A stretch of DNA of 64,000 bases, taken from assembly GCA_036563805.1 (NCBI GenBank), contig DATCLS010000038.1, positions 50,508-114,507 on the forward strand, given 5' to 3'. Position 1 is the stretch's first letter. Each line of letters begins with the position of its first letter. The notes beneath the pieces are model-generated. The model was given only the letters and a program-made list of their open reading frames with translations, did no database searches and was not told where the DNA came from. The position numbers and the translations under genes are program-made. This document shows, piece by piece, positions 24,139-32,574 of the stretch. This DNA is from DATCLS01 sp036563805. Lineage in GTDB: Bacteria; Actinomycetota; Acidimicrobiia; Acidimicrobiales; VFJN01.

Positions 24139-24954
24139 GTGATGGGCGTGGCGACGCGAACCCCGGCCGGCTCGATCGGCGTGGCCCGACCGACCCGCCG
24201 GGCCTGGTACGTGATCGAGCGGAACGCGCTCGTCTACCGGCGGGCCCCGGTCGTGCTGTTCTCCGGGTTCTTCGAGCCGGTCTTCTACCTGCTGTCGATG
24301 ACCGTCGGGGTCGGCGCCCTGGTCGGCGACGTGACCCTGCCCGACGGCACCAGCGTCCCGTACCCGGCTTACGTGGCACCGGCGCTGCTGGCCGCCTCGG
24401 CCATGAACGGGGCCTTCTACGAGAGCACCTACCAGCTGTTCCTCAAGCTGCTCGAGGGCAAGACCTACCGGGGCATGCTGGCCACGCCGGTGACGGTCGC
24501 CGACATGGCCGCGGGCGAGATCGGCTGGTCGATGGTCCGGGGCGGGCTGTACGCCGCCGGGTTCCTGACCATGGCGGTGGCGGCCGCGGACGTGCGCTCG
24601 CGGTGGGCGCTGGCCGCCTTCCCGGCCGCCCTGCTGATCTGCGCCGCCTTCGCCGCCGCCGGCCAAACGCTGACCACGACGTTCCGGTCGCTGGCCGACT
24701 TCGACCGCGTGCAGCTCGTCGCCCTGCCGCTGTTCCTGTGCTCGGCCACGTTCTTCCCCCTGTCGGCCTACCCGCGGTGGGCCGAGGTGGTCGTGGCCGC
24801 CACGCCGCTCTACCAGGGGGTGGCGCTGGAGCGGGCCCTGTTCCTGGGCGACGTGCACCCCGGCCTGCTCGGGCACGTGGCCTACCTGGTGGCGATGACC
24901 GGGGTGTTCGGGGTCGTCGCCTCCCGGCGCATCCACCGGCGGATGCTGGCCTGA
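24139..24954 (+). CDS. ABC-2 type permease
   Basis: A 271-residue paralog of the previous permease: APVVLFSGFFEPVFYLLSMTVGVGAL, the central YPAYVAPALLAASAMNGAFYESTYQLFLKLLEGKTYRGMLATPVTVADM, and the closing FFPLSAYPRWAEVVVAATPLYQGVALERAL. It starts at GTG 24139 or the adjacent ATG 24142, 10 nt after the previous stop. It ends 19 nt before the convergent IclR gene. Confidence 0.88.
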   Translation: MMGVATRTPAGSIGVARPTRRAWYVIERNALVYRRAPVVLFSGFFEPVFYLLSMTVGVGALVGDVTLPDGTSVPYPAYVAPALLAASAMNGAFYESTYQLFLKLLEGKTYRGMLATPVTVADMAAGEIGWSMVRGGLYAAGFLTMAVAAADVRSRWALAAFPAALLICAAFAAAGQTLTTTFRSLADFDRVQLVALPLFLCSATFFPLSAYPRWAEVVVAATPLYQGVALERALFLGDVHPGLLGHVAYLVAMTGVFGVVASRRIHRRMLA

Positions 24955-24973
24955 GCCGCCGGCCGCCGGTGCG

Positions 24974-25777
24974 TCAGCCCTTCCCGTTGACGGCCGGCGG
25001 CGCCGGCTCGAGGCGCGGCACCAGGACCTCGTGGAGCCGGTCCCGCGACCGCTCCAGCATCTTCCGGACCTCGTCGATGCGGGCCTCCTCCTCGGGCGAC
25101 CAGCGGAGCCGCATGCCGAGGGCAAGATAGATGCGCCCGGCCTCGTCGAAGATGGGGATGGCGACCGTGAGCTGGTCGGGCGCCGTCTCCCGGTCGGAGA
25201 CGGCGTAGCCCTGCTCGCGGATCCGGTCGAGGGCGCGGCGCAGCTCGGGCACGCTGGCGATCGACCGCTCGGTCGGCGTGGCCAGCGGGGCGAGCGCCTC
25301 CAGCCCGCCCGAGTCGTCGGGGTCGCCGAAGGCCAGCAGCACCTTGCCCATCGCCGAGAGGTGGAGCGGCACCCGGCGGGGCCGCTCCTGGCCGGCGCCC
25401 GGGGCCGTCGACGGCGCGTACACGAGGATCAGCGCGTCCCGCCCGTCCCGCATGGCCAGGCCGGCGCTGCCCCCGGCCTCGTCCGACAGCCGACGCAGCT
25501 CTGGCTCGGCCAGATCCAGCCGCCGCTGCCGGAGGAACACCTCGGCCAGCGACGCCAAGCCGACGCCCAGGTGGTAGCGGCTGGTTCGCTCGTCCTGCTC
25601 CAGGAACCCGGCGTCGACCAGCGACCGCAGCAGCCGGTGCACGATCGTCGTGCTCAGCCCCACCCGCCGGGAGATCTCCGTCAGCCCGAGCGACGACGGG
25701 CCGCTCTTGAAGCAGCTCAGCACCTCGAACGCCCGAGCGACCGTCTGGGAGCCTCCGCTGGCCGGCACGGCCGCCAA
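24974..25777 (-). CDS. IclR family transcriptional regulator
   Basis: A 267-residue IclR protein. The winged helix is SQTVARAFEVLSCFKSGPSSLGLTEISRRVGLSTTIVHRLLRSLVDAGFLEQD (residues ~10-62). The effector domain follows, with LRRLSDEAGGSAGLAMRDG, LHLSAMGKVLLAF, and GYAVSDRETAPDQLTVAIPIFDEAGRIYLALGM, which is the ligand-binding GAF-like part. A perfect AAGGAGG (25795-25789) lies 11 nt before TTG 25777, the start used here; GTG 25768 is an alternative. It is convergent with the exporter, so its targets are uncertain. Confidence 0.85.
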   Translation of the reverse strand: MAAVPASGGSQTVARAFEVLSCFKSGPSSLGLTEISRRVGLSTTIVHRLLRSLVDAGFLEQDERTSRYHLGVGLASLAEVFLRQRRLDLAEPELRRLSDEAGGSAGLAMRDGRDALILVYAPSTAPGAGQERPRRVPLHLSAMGKVLLAFGDPDDSGGLEALAPLATPTERSIASVPELRRALDRIREQGYAVSDRETAPDQLTVAIPIFDEAGRIYLALGMRLRWSPEEEARIDEVRKMLERSRDRLHEVLVPRLEPAPPAVNGKG

Positions 25778-25919
25778 ACCTACAACGCCCTCCTTCCGCC
25801 CCACCCGCCCCGTCCCCCAGCGCCGCCGGGCCGCTACGCCTGGTCGCGGCTCACCCCCCCGAGCGATTCGCCTCCACGCTGCGTACGGTTGTCGGTGTGC
25901 TGAGTGCCGGGGGGTTCGC

Positions 25920-26391
25920 GTGGCGGAGACATCGTCCCGGCTGGAGGACGTCGTGCGGTTGGTGGGCCGGGCGGCCGAGCTGGCCCGCGGGTCCGGCGGT
26001 GACCACGACCCCGTGCCGGCCGCGGCCCCGTCGGCGGGCCACGACCGCTCCCACGGCCGCTCCACCGACGAGCAGCGCTGGGCCATCGCCGCGTGCTGCG
26101 CCCCGGGCCTGCAGGTGGTGTGGGGACCGCCGGGGACGGGCAAGACGCACGTCATCGCCGCCGCCATGTTGGCGTTGGACACCAGGAGCACGCGTGGTGT
26201 CGGCCCTCGAAGCCGAGGGCCGCCCAGCGGCGGGCCAACCAGCGGGCGCTCCGTGAGGCCGAGGCCGCGCTCCACGACGCCGAGGCGGAGAGCGCCGCCG
26301 CCGAGACCAACGTGGTGCGGGCCCTGTTCACGTGCCGGGTCCTGGACGAGGCGCGGGCCATCGAGCGCCTGGACCGGGCCCGGCGCGGGTG
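25920..26391 (+). pseudogene. Superfamily I helicase/nuclease remnant
   Basis: From GTG 25920 the frame reads to DEQRWAIAACCAPGLQVVWGPPGTGKTHVIAAAM, a Q-motif-like entry and Walker A of SF1 helicases. About 90 codons in, the frame is lost. A second coding-looking stretch in another frame (about 26215-26391) reads QRRANQRALREAEAALHDAEAESAAAETNVVRALF, a coiled coil of the kind inserted in such helicases. The remaining motor motifs are absent, so this is an internally deleted, frameshifted relic. Confidence 0.55.
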
Positions 26392-26567
26392 AGCCACGGG
26401 CCTCGACCCGACGGCGGACACGGAGGTCGGTCGGGCCGCCCGGCGGGGCGGGAGGCGGGCAGGCGCGCCGAACGTTGCGAGAATACGATCGCGGTTTTTG
26501 GAATCAGGTTCTCAGCTGTGCGACATTGGTAGTGTTATCCAGATGAGCGAGACCTCCGGCGGCGTCA
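26392..26567 (+). other. AT-richer promoter zone, orphan leaderless start
   Basis: No gene body. The stretch is clearly less GC-rich than its surroundings from about 26475. TAGTGT (26530-26535) lies 7 nt before ATG 26543, which would start MSETSGGV. That frame soon becomes non-coding at the 33-bp inverted repeat that begins at 26568. It looks like an original promoter and start whose gene was cut off. Confidence 0.4.
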
Positions 26568-26600
26568 CGGCAGCCGGCCATGAACCGGGTCATGGTCGTG
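26568..26600. repeat. 33-bp inverted repeat, left copy
   Basis: The 33 bases are the exact reverse complement of 27257-27289. They contain the present start codon (ATG 26580) and codons 2-7 of the downstream gene. In the right copy the same bases lie in the opposite sense and encode TTMTRFMAGCR inside the gene. Confidence 0.8.
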
Positions 26601-27611
26601 CAGGTCGACACCCGCCGGCCGCCGCCCTCGCTCGAGGAGGGGCGGTACGGGCTGTTCCCCCACGACCTGGCCCGCGACGTGCTCGACACCGACCTGCGCT
26701 GGCGGGATCCGCCGGGCTACGCCGACCTCCACCGCCGGGTCCGGGCCCACATCGTCGGGCGCATCCGGGCGTCGTCGGGGCGGGGGCAGCGCAAGGCCAT
26801 GTCCGACCTCACCTACCTGCACCGGCGCAACCCGGTGATGGCACCGCTGTTCGACTGGGGCGGGCTCGGGGCCGTGGAGGTCGACCCGCTGGGCGACGGG
26901 GACGACGGGGGCGGCGGGGGTGCGGCCGGACCGGCGGGGGCCGACGCAGCCGACCGGGGCGAGGGGGCCGGCAGGTCCGACCCGTCCGGCCCGGTCGGCC
27001 GGGACCGGGGCGACCGGGCCGCCGTCCTCGCCCTGGCCGCCGCCGAGCTCGTCCCGGACGAGGCGGCCCTCGTGCGCCACTGGCTCGACCGCCAGCCGGA
27101 GTCGTTCCTCCTGTTCCGAGTGGACGGGCGGGTCGTGGGGTTCACGGCGATCCTCCGGCTCGACCGGGCCGCGGCCGACGACCTCGCCGCCGATCCCGCC
27201 ACCCGGGCCCTCGACGCCCTGTGGGCCCGCGAGGACCCGCCCCGACCGGGCGAGGCCACGACCATGACCCGGTTCATGGCCGGCTGCCGGGACCTCAGCC
27301 AGGCGCCGTCGCCGGCCTGGGAGGGGTTCTGCCTCGCCCAGGCCCTCCATCCCTTGCGTACGCCGGGGCTGGGCTGGGACCTCGTCGCCGCCTTCACCTC
27401 CCCGTCCGTCGATCCCCTGTTCCGCTACGTCGACTACCCCCGCCGACCCGAGGCCGAGTTCACCAGCGGGGGCGAGCACCACCTCGTGTTCGGCCACGAC
27501 TGGCGCCGGCTGGGGGTGGACGCCTTCATGGAGATGATGGGCGACCGCGAGCTCGACGACGGGTCCGGCATCGTCGTGCCGGCCGGCGCCGCCCCGCCCG
27601 GGTCGGGCTGA
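26580..27611 (+). CDS. Truncated protein, GNAT-like C-terminal region
   Basis: A 343-residue open frame. The body looks natural: PPSLEEGRYGLFPHDLARDVLDTDLRWRDPPGYADLHRRVRAHIVGRI, LTYLHRRNPVMAPLFDW, an acetyltransferase-like segment VPDEAALVRHWLDRQPESFLLFRVDGRVVGFTAILRLD and HHLVFGHDWRRLGVDAFMEMM. I recall similar C-terminal halves in larger actinobacterial ATP-binding proteins, which would make this the C-terminal part of such a protein with the ATPase lost. The first seven residues come from an inverted repeat, so the original 5' end is missing. A Gly/Asp-rich insert sits at residues ~105-140. No ribosome site precedes ATG 26580. Expression is doubtful. Confidence 0.5.
   Translation: MNRVMVVQVDTRRPPPSLEEGRYGLFPHDLARDVLDTDLRWRDPPGYADLHRRVRAHIVGRIRASSGRGQRKAMSDLTYLHRRNPVMAPLFDWGGLGAVEVDPLGDGDDGGGGGAAGPAGADAADRGEGAGRSDPSGPVGRDRGDRAAVLALAAAELVPDEAALVRHWLDRQPESFLLFRVDGRVVGFTAILRLDRAAADDLAADPATRALDALWAREDPPRPGEATTMTRFMAGCRDLSQAPSPAWEGFCLAQALHPLRTPGLGWDLVAAFTSPSVDPLFRYVDYPRRPEAEFTSGGEHHLVFGHDWRRLGVDAFMEMMGDRELDDGSGIVVPAGAAPPGSG
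27257..27289. repeat. 33-bp inverted repeat, right copy
   Basis: Perfect reverse complement of 26568-26600, inside the GNAT-like gene. The coding sense here fits the protein context, so this is probably the original copy and the left one the derived copy. Confidence 0.8.
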
Positions 27612-27795
27612 CCTCCGGGCGCCAGTCCCGGGCGCCGAGCGTGCCGGGGACGCCGCGGCGCCGGGCGCCGGGCGCCGCGACCGGACCTCGCGGCCGAGGC
27701 TCCAGGGCGCCGACCCCCGCCGTGACACGCCCCTGTCCCGCCTGTCCCGACCGTGTCCCGCCGTACCGGCGACGGCAACGATCGGAGGTATCGAC

Positions 27796-28863
27796 ATGGC
27801 GATGGACACCGAAGAGGTCGGCGATGGCGTGGCCCCGCAGGAAGCGCAGGAGCTCCCGCCCGTCGCCCGGCTGATGGATCTGACGACGGCGCCATGGATC
27901 ACCCAGGCCATCAGCGCGGTGGCCGGCCTGGGCGTCCCCGACCACCTCGGCCGCGTCGGCGAGGCGCCCCGCACGGCCGACGAACTGGCCGCCGCGGTCG
28001 GCGCCGACGGCCCGAGCCTGCGCCGCGTGCTCCGAGCGCTGACCCACGTGGGGGTCGTGGCGTCGGCCGATGGCGACCGGTTCGCCGCCACCGAGCTGTC
28101 GGAGCTGCTGCGCACCGACAACCCCGGCTCGCTGCGAGCGTGGGCGCAGATGGTGGGGGCGCCGTTCCACATGCGGGCGCTGACCGACCTGGTGGGGGCC
28201 ATCCGGACCGGTGAGCCGGCATTCGAGCGGGTCCACCGCCAGGTGGCGTTCGACTGGTTCCGCGACCACCCCGAGTCCGCCGCCGTGTTCAACGCGGCGA
28301 TGACCGGTGCCTCCAGCCCGCCCATCGCCGAGGTGCTGACCGCCTACGACTTCGTCGACGCGACGAACGTGCTCGACGTCGGCGGCGGGCACGGCGCGGT
28401 GCTGGCCGCCGTGCTGCGGGCCCACCCGCACCTGCGCGGCGCGGTGTTCGACCTGCCGGAGGTCGTGCCCGGGGCCGGCGCGGTGTTCGAGGCGGCGGGC
28501 GTGGCCGACCGGGCCGGGACCGTGGCCGGCGACTTCTTCGAGGCGGTGCCGCCGGGGGCGGACGTCCACGTGCTGGCCAACATCCTCCACGACTGGGACG
28601 ACGAGCGGTGCGTGCGCATCCTGCGGAACTGCCGGTCGGCGCTCGAGCCCGGCGGCCGCGTTCTCCTGGCCGAGGGTTTGCTCGACGGCCCCGACCCGGC
28701 CACGACCGCCGTGGTCGACCTCGAGATGCTGGTCATGGGCACGGGCCGGCAGCGCAGCACGGACGAGCTCCGCGCCCTGTTCCGCCAGGCCGGCCTCGAG
28801 CTGTCGGGCGTCGGCCCCAGCGGCCCGCTCTACAGCGTGGTCGAGGCCGTGCCGGCCGGGTGA
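27796..28863 (+). CDS. SAM-dependent O-methyltransferase
   Basis: A 355-residue methyltransferase of the hydroxyneurosporene/acetylserotonin (HIOMT-like) family. The N-terminal ~110 residues form the dimerisation winged helix (APWITQAISAVAGLGVPDHLG ... SLRRVLRALTHVGVV). The SAM site is NVLDVGGGHGAVLAAVL and the acidic loop DLPEVVPGA; the catalytic block is LANILHDWDDERCVRILRNC, whose His is the general base. It probably methylates a small phenol or polyketide. ATG 27796 is 8 nt after GGAGG. It is monocistronic. Confidence 0.9.
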   Translation: MAMDTEEVGDGVAPQEAQELPPVARLMDLTTAPWITQAISAVAGLGVPDHLGRVGEAPRTADELAAAVGADGPSLRRVLRALTHVGVVASADGDRFAATELSELLRTDNPGSLRAWAQMVGAPFHMRALTDLVGAIRTGEPAFERVHRQVAFDWFRDHPESAAVFNAAMTGASSPPIAEVLTAYDFVDATNVLDVGGGHGAVLAAVLRAHPHLRGAVFDLPEVVPGAGAVFEAAGVADRAGTVAGDFFEAVPPGADVHVLANILHDWDDERCVRILRNCRSALEPGGRVLLAEGLLDGPDPATTAVVDLEMLVMGTGRQRSTDELRALFRQAGLELSGVGPSGPLYSVVEAVPAG

Positions 28864-29117
28864 CGAGGGAAGGGGGGATCGGCGTCGGGCGACGTCCGGC
28901 GACGTCCCGGCGCCCACGAGCGTGACCCGGAGGGTCATCCCGGTCATGCCCCACCTTGGCCGCCGGGTCGCGGCGTCGCTTCCCGGCCGGCCCCGGCGCC
29001 GTCACACTGTCGTTCCGGCCGGGCCGGCCGGACACTGCCTCTCCGCCGGGCCGGAGCGCCCGGCGACGGGCGACCGGTCGGCCAAGCCGCCGATCTCCCC
29101 GCACGCGAAGGAGGCCC

Positions 29118-29597
29118 ATGCCCGACGAACTCGAGCCACCCCCGACCACCGCAGGGCATGGGCCCCCGCCGCGCGCCCGGGGTCGTGGCCGCGCCGAGCC
29201 GTCGGTGCTGGCGGCCATCGCGCTCGGCGGTGCGCTGGGCGCCCCGGTCCGCTACGGCGTGACACAGCTCTTCCCCGGCGGGCTCGGCCGCTTCCCGTGG
29301 GGCACGGTCACCGCCAACGTCACGGGCAGCTTCGCCCTGGGACTGGCGCTGGCGCTGATCCTCGACCGGTTTCCGCCGACCCGCTACCTGCGCCCGTTCG
29401 TGGCCACCGGGTTCCTCGGCGCCTACACGACGTACTCGACCTTCGCCGTCGAGGCCGACCTGCTGGTCCGAGACGGCTCGCCCATCGTCGCCGTCGGCTA
29501 CGCGGCGGGCAGCCTGCTGGCCGGCCTGGCCGCCGCGGGGGTCGGCATCCGGGCCGCTCGGATCGTGCCGCCGCTCGGGCGAGCCGACACGCGATGA
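29118..29597 (+). CDS. crcB1: CrcB/Fluc fluoride channel subunit 1
   Basis: A 159-residue four-helix membrane protein that exports fluoride passively. Family motifs: GGALGAPVRYGVTQ, GTVTANVTGSFALG and GFLGAYTTYSTFAVE (the TTYSTF stretch lines the pore). A ~35-residue Pro/Arg-rich cytoplasmic tail precedes helix 1. ATG 29118 has AAGGAGG 2-9 nt upstream. The second subunit follows after 85 nt; Gram-positive genomes often carry such pairs that assemble as antiparallel heterodimers. I looked for a fluoride riboswitch upstream and did not find one. Confidence 0.92.
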   Translation: MPDELEPPPTTAGHGPPPRARGRGRAEPSVLAAIALGGALGAPVRYGVTQLFPGGLGRFPWGTVTANVTGSFALGLALALILDRFPPTRYLRPFVATGFLGAYTTYSTFAVEADLLVRDGSPIVAVGYAAGSLLAGLAAAGVGIRAARIVPPLGRADTR

Positions 29598-29682
29598 GGC
29601 GCGCTCCCCACCGGAACCTTGCCGGTCTCGTCGAAGGTGTCGACCCCGCCGCTGCCGGCGGTCCTGGCGAGGTGGGAGGCCG

Positions 29683-30057
29683 GTGAGCCCGCTCGGCTGG
29701 CTGGCGTTCGTCGCCGCCGGGGCCGTCGGCGCCCCGGTCCGCTACCTCGTCGACGGGGCGATCAGCGACCGTACCCACCGCGCCTTCCCCTGGGGCACCT
29801 TCGTCGTCAACGCGACCGGCTCGCTGGTGCTCGGGTTCGTGACCGGCCTCGCCCTCTACCACGGCCTACCCGACGCCCCGAAGACGGTGCTCGGCACCGG
29901 TTTCTGCGGCGCCTACACGACGTTCTCCACCCATACGTTCGAGACCGTCCGCCTCGCCCAGGACGGCGCCCGCGCCCGGGCGATCGGCAACGCCCTCGGG
30001 ACCCTGGCCGCCGGGACCGGCGCCGCCGCGCTCGGCCTCGGGCTCGCCGCCCTCTGA
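29683..30057 (+). CDS. crcB2: CrcB/Fluc fluoride channel subunit 2
   Basis: A 124-residue partner of CrcB1, standard length for the family. Motifs: AGAVGAPVRYLVDGAI, GTFVVNATGSLVLGF and GFCGAYTTFSTHTFE. It lacks the N-terminal tail of the first subunit. GTG 29683 follows GGGAGGCCG. With crcB1 it forms a two-gene fluoride resistance unit. Confidence 0.92.
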   Translation: MSPLGWLAFVAAGAVGAPVRYLVDGAISDRTHRAFPWGTFVVNATGSLVLGFVTGLALYHGLPDAPKTVLGTGFCGAYTTFSTHTFETVRLAQDGARARAIGNALGTLAAGTGAAALGLGLAAL

Positions 30058-30072
30058 GAGCCTGGTTGCATA

Positions 30073-30086
30073 CGAACTGATGTTCG
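30073..30086. promoter_or_regulatory. LexA (SOS) box-like site
   Basis: CGAACtgatGTTCG (30073-30086), flanked by A and T so that the arms are 6 bp, matches the actinobacterial LexA consensus CGAAC-N4-GTTCG. No intact gene follows on the plus strand up to the TetR end at 30243; one frame (about 30120-30240) reads TTAERLIAAGSAKLTAAFEAVG and may be the relic of a damage-inducible gene. Confidence 0.5.
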
Positions 30087-30242
30087 TGCTGTGGCACCCT
30101 AGCGGGCCATAAGGCCACCGACCCCATCCGGCGACCACCGCCGAACGGCTCATCGCCGCTGGGTCGGCCAAGCTCACCGCCGCCTTCGAAGCTGTCGGGC
30201 CACAGGCTGCGTGGCACCGCCCGCCGAAAGCCGGGCGGCCGA

Positions 30243-30851
30243 TCAGTCGGAGTGGGGCCCTGGGCCTCGGGCGACGCCGGCGAGGACCGTGCCGACGGCC
30301 TTGCGGAGGGCCTCAGCCCCGGGCGGGCCGCTCCCCCGGTCGGCGAACAGCAGGTGGGCGGCGCCGATCAACGTCGGCGCGAGGGTGTCGATGTCGGCGT
30401 CGCCGGCGATGCGGCCCCGGTCGCGCTCGGCGGCGAGGTACCCGGCGACCATCGCCGCGGCGCCCGTCAGAACCGGCACGCCGTCCAGTCCCGCCCGGCG
30501 CAACCGGCGGCGCAGGTCGTCCCGGAAGGTCACGAGGGCGACGATCCGCATGGCCACCGGGCTGAACACGTCGGCAAGCGCGCCGACGAGGTTGTCGATG
30601 ACGGTTCCGGTCCCCGCGGCGCCGCGGAGGGCCTCGGCGCGAGCGTCGATCCGACCGATGCGGTCGAGCACGAGCTCGGCGAGGAACTCGTCGAAGTCGG
30701 CGAAGTGCCGGTGGAGGACTCCCTTGGCGCAGCCCGCCTCCGTCGTGACGGCCCGGCTGGTCAGCGCCTGCGGCCCGTCCCGGAGCAGGATGCGCTCGGC
30801 CGCGGCGAACAGCTGCTCGCGCACGTCACGGATGGCCACGCCCGTCGGCAC
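30243..30851 (-). CDS. TetR family transcriptional regulator
   Basis: A 202-residue TetR protein. DNA-binding domain: VREQLFAAAERILLRDGPQALTSRAVTTEAGCAKGVLHRHFADFDEFLAELV. The C-terminal domain is helical with VIDNLVGALADVF and a LIGAAHLLFADRG segment. GTG 30851 has GGAGGAGAGACGC upstream; the open frame to 30920 would run through the operator and is rejected. It is divergent from a methyltransferase gene, and two near-identical palindromes between them are obvious binding sites. Confidence 0.85.
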   Translation of the reverse strand: MPTGVAIRDVREQLFAAAERILLRDGPQALTSRAVTTEAGCAKGVLHRHFADFDEFLAELVLDRIGRIDARAEALRGAAGTGTVIDNLVGALADVFSPVAMRIVALVTFRDDLRRRLRRAGLDGVPVLTGAAAMVAGYLAAERDRGRIAGDADIDTLAPTLIGAAHLLFADRGSGPPGAEALRKAVGTVLAGVARGPGPHSD

Positions 30852-30891
30852 GCGTCTCTCCTCCCTCGCCGGCGATCCCGCCGACGGCCAG

Positions 30892-30929
30892 AGTGGGCAT
30901 GTGCCCACTAGAGTGGGCACATGCCCACT
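30892..30929. promoter_or_regulatory. Twin palindromic TetR operators
   Basis: AGTGGGCATGTGCCCACT (30892-30909) and AGTGGGCACATGCCCACT (30912-30929) are each near-perfect palindromes and exact reverse complements of each other, 2 bp apart. The -10 box TAGAGT (30909-30914) sits between them and the ATG of the methyltransferase (30921) lies inside the second. Two repressor dimers would shut the promoter and cover the start codon. Confidence 0.75.
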
Positions 30930-31739
30930 CTACCGGCCGAGCAGCCGCCGACCGGCCTCCAGGAGGCCCACCGCCACCGGAAGATCGCGGAGTCGTTCGG
31001 CACCGACGCCGAGCGCTACGACCGGGCCCGACCCCGCTACCCCGACGCCCTGATCGAGCGGATCGTCGCCGCCTGTCCGGGGCGCGAGGTCCTCGACGTG
31101 GGGTGCGGCACCGGCATCGCCGCCCGTCAGCTCCGGGCCGCAGGCTGCCAGGTCCTGGGCGTGGAGCCGGACGAGCGCATGGCCGACGTCGCGCGGCGCA
31201 CCGGGATCGACGTCGAGGTGGCGACGTTCGAGGCCTGGGACGCGGGCGGGCGGGCGTTCGACGGGGTCGTCGCCGCTCAGGCGTGGCACTGGATCGACCC
31301 GACGATGGGGGCGGCCAAGGCGGCCCAGGTGCTGCGCCCCCGAGGCCAGCTGGCGATCTTCGCCCACGTGTTCGAGCCTCCGCCCGCGGTGGCCGAAGCG
31401 CTCGCCACCGCCTTCCGCCGGTTGGTGCCCGACGCTCCGTTCGCCTTCCCGCCGCCGGGTCGGGCCCAGGACGTCGCCCTGGAAGGGTTCGCCGCGGTCG
31501 AGGACGCGATCCGCCGGACGGCCGCGTTCCGCGAACCGGAGCAGTGGCGGTTCGACTGGGAGCGAACCTACGGCCGCGACGAGTGGCTGGACCTGCTCCC
31601 GACGACCGGCGCTCTCACCCGCCTCCCGGCGGACACGGTCGCGGCGTTGCTGGAGGAGGTGGGCGCCGCCATCGACGCCACCCCAGGCGGCGTCACGCTG
31701 ACGGGCACCACGCTCGCCGTCACCGCCGAACGGCGCTGA
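30921..31739 (+). CDS. Class I SAM-dependent methyltransferase
   Basis: A 272-residue methyltransferase. The SAM motif is VLDVGCGTGIAARQLRAAG (residues ~57-75), followed by VEPDERMADVARR and a motif-II-like FDGVVAAQAWHWIDP. RKIAESFGTDAERYDRARPRYP at the start is typical of the Methyltransf_11 group with unknown small-molecule substrates. The ATG is 6 nt after a -10 box and inside the second TetR operator, so it is leaderless and under tight repression. The TetR ligand may be the substrate. Confidence 0.85.
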   Translation: MPTLPAEQPPTGLQEAHRHRKIAESFGTDAERYDRARPRYPDALIERIVAACPGREVLDVGCGTGIAARQLRAAGCQVLGVEPDERMADVARRTGIDVEVATFEAWDAGGRAFDGVVAAQAWHWIDPTMGAAKAAQVLRPRGQLAIFAHVFEPPPAVAEALATAFRRLVPDAPFAFPPPGRAQDVALEGFAAVEDAIRRTAAFREPEQWRFDWERTYGRDEWLDLLPTTGALTRLPADTVAALLEEVGAAIDATPGGVTLTGTTLAVTAERR

Positions 31740-31789
31740 GGGCCGCGGTTCGCCACCAGCCCGGCCAGCGACAGCCGCTCGGCCACCGA

Positions 31790-32473
31790 CTACGGCACGC
31801 TCCGGGTGGGGACCGGGCCCGGGTTCGACCGGGACCAGACGGGGCGCAGCAGCACCAGCGCGTCGACCACGAGGAGGATCACCAGGCCGACGAGCGCGGC
31901 GGTCCGGACCTCGGTGCCCGTGTACCAGGTCACGGTGCCGTCGGGGGCGAGCGAGGCGAGCTCCCGGGCGTCGTGCTCCCACTGGTCGGCGAGGTCCTGG
32001 ACGTCGAACCAACCCACGGCCAGCGCCAGCGTGACGACGACCCCCATCACCCCGCCGGCGACGGCCGCCCGCCACCGGAGCCGCCGCGGCCCGACCACCG
32101 CCGCCAGCACCAGCAGCACGAGCAGCGGCGCGGCGACCAGGTAGACGTCGGCCCACAGCGCGTCGATGTCGCCGAGCCCCCAGTCGAGGTTGGCCGGCAC
32201 CGGAACGTCGACGCGGGCCGCCAGCTCGGCGATCTCCTCGTCGTCGAGGAAGCTGCCCCGGCCCTCGTAGACCAGGAGGTCACTCCAGAACCAATCGTTG
32301 ACCAGGGCGGCGGTCGTGCAGAACGCCGCCGCCAGGGTCGCCGGCAACAGCACCACCCACCGGGCGACACGCTGCGCCCGGGTCTCGGGCGGCGGCCCGC
32401 TCTCCCCCGGCCGGCCCGGGCTCCGGGGCACCGCCGTCGGCGCTCCGGACGGCACATTCGTTGGCACTGTCAC
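31790..32473 (-). CDS. Hypothetical four-helix membrane protein
   Basis: A 227-residue protein not recognised. After a ~45-residue Pro-rich tail come helices WVVLLPATLAAAFCTTAAL, VYLVAAPLLVLLVLAAVVG, AAVAGGVMGVVVTLALAVG and TAALVGLVILLVVDALVLL. Between helices 1 and 2 lies an acidic external loop with LDDEEIAELAARVDVPVPANLDW. GTG 32473 has GAGGAGGAG upstream. It is on the same strand as the WXG100-like pair upstream and may belong to their operon, 101 nt apart. Confidence 0.55.
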   Translation of the reverse strand: MTVPTNVPSGAPTAVPRSPGRPGESGPPPETRAQRVARWVVLLPATLAAAFCTTAALVNDWFWSDLLVYEGRGSFLDDEEIAELAARVDVPVPANLDWGLGDIDALWADVYLVAAPLLVLLVLAAVVGPRRLRWRAAVAGGVMGVVVTLALAVGWFDVQDLADQWEHDARELASLAPDGTVTWYTGTEVRTAALVGLVILLVVDALVLLRPVWSRSNPGPVPTRSVP

Positions 32474-32574
32474 TGCTCCTCCTCGCAGGGTCGGCCCACC
32501 CCATGGGGCGGACCGCACGGGTCGACCGGTCTCCCTACCCGCCGCCTCACGCGTCCTCACACCGCCTCACCGCC

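Noticed and set aside
24955..25010. GCCGCCGGC...GCCGGCGGC stem between the exporter and IclR genes
   Set aside because: The loop would be about 36 nt and includes coding sequence; too weak to call a terminator.
26601..27256. Phase-variable inversion between the 33-bp repeats
   Set aside because: Inverting the segment in silico joins the orphan start to an antisense, non-coding-like frame, so a functional switch is unlikely; no recombinase gene is nearby.
28864..29117. Possible fluoride riboswitch before crcB1
   Set aside because: The conserved core words of the fluoride aptamer were not found; only an ordinary AAGGAGG site is present.
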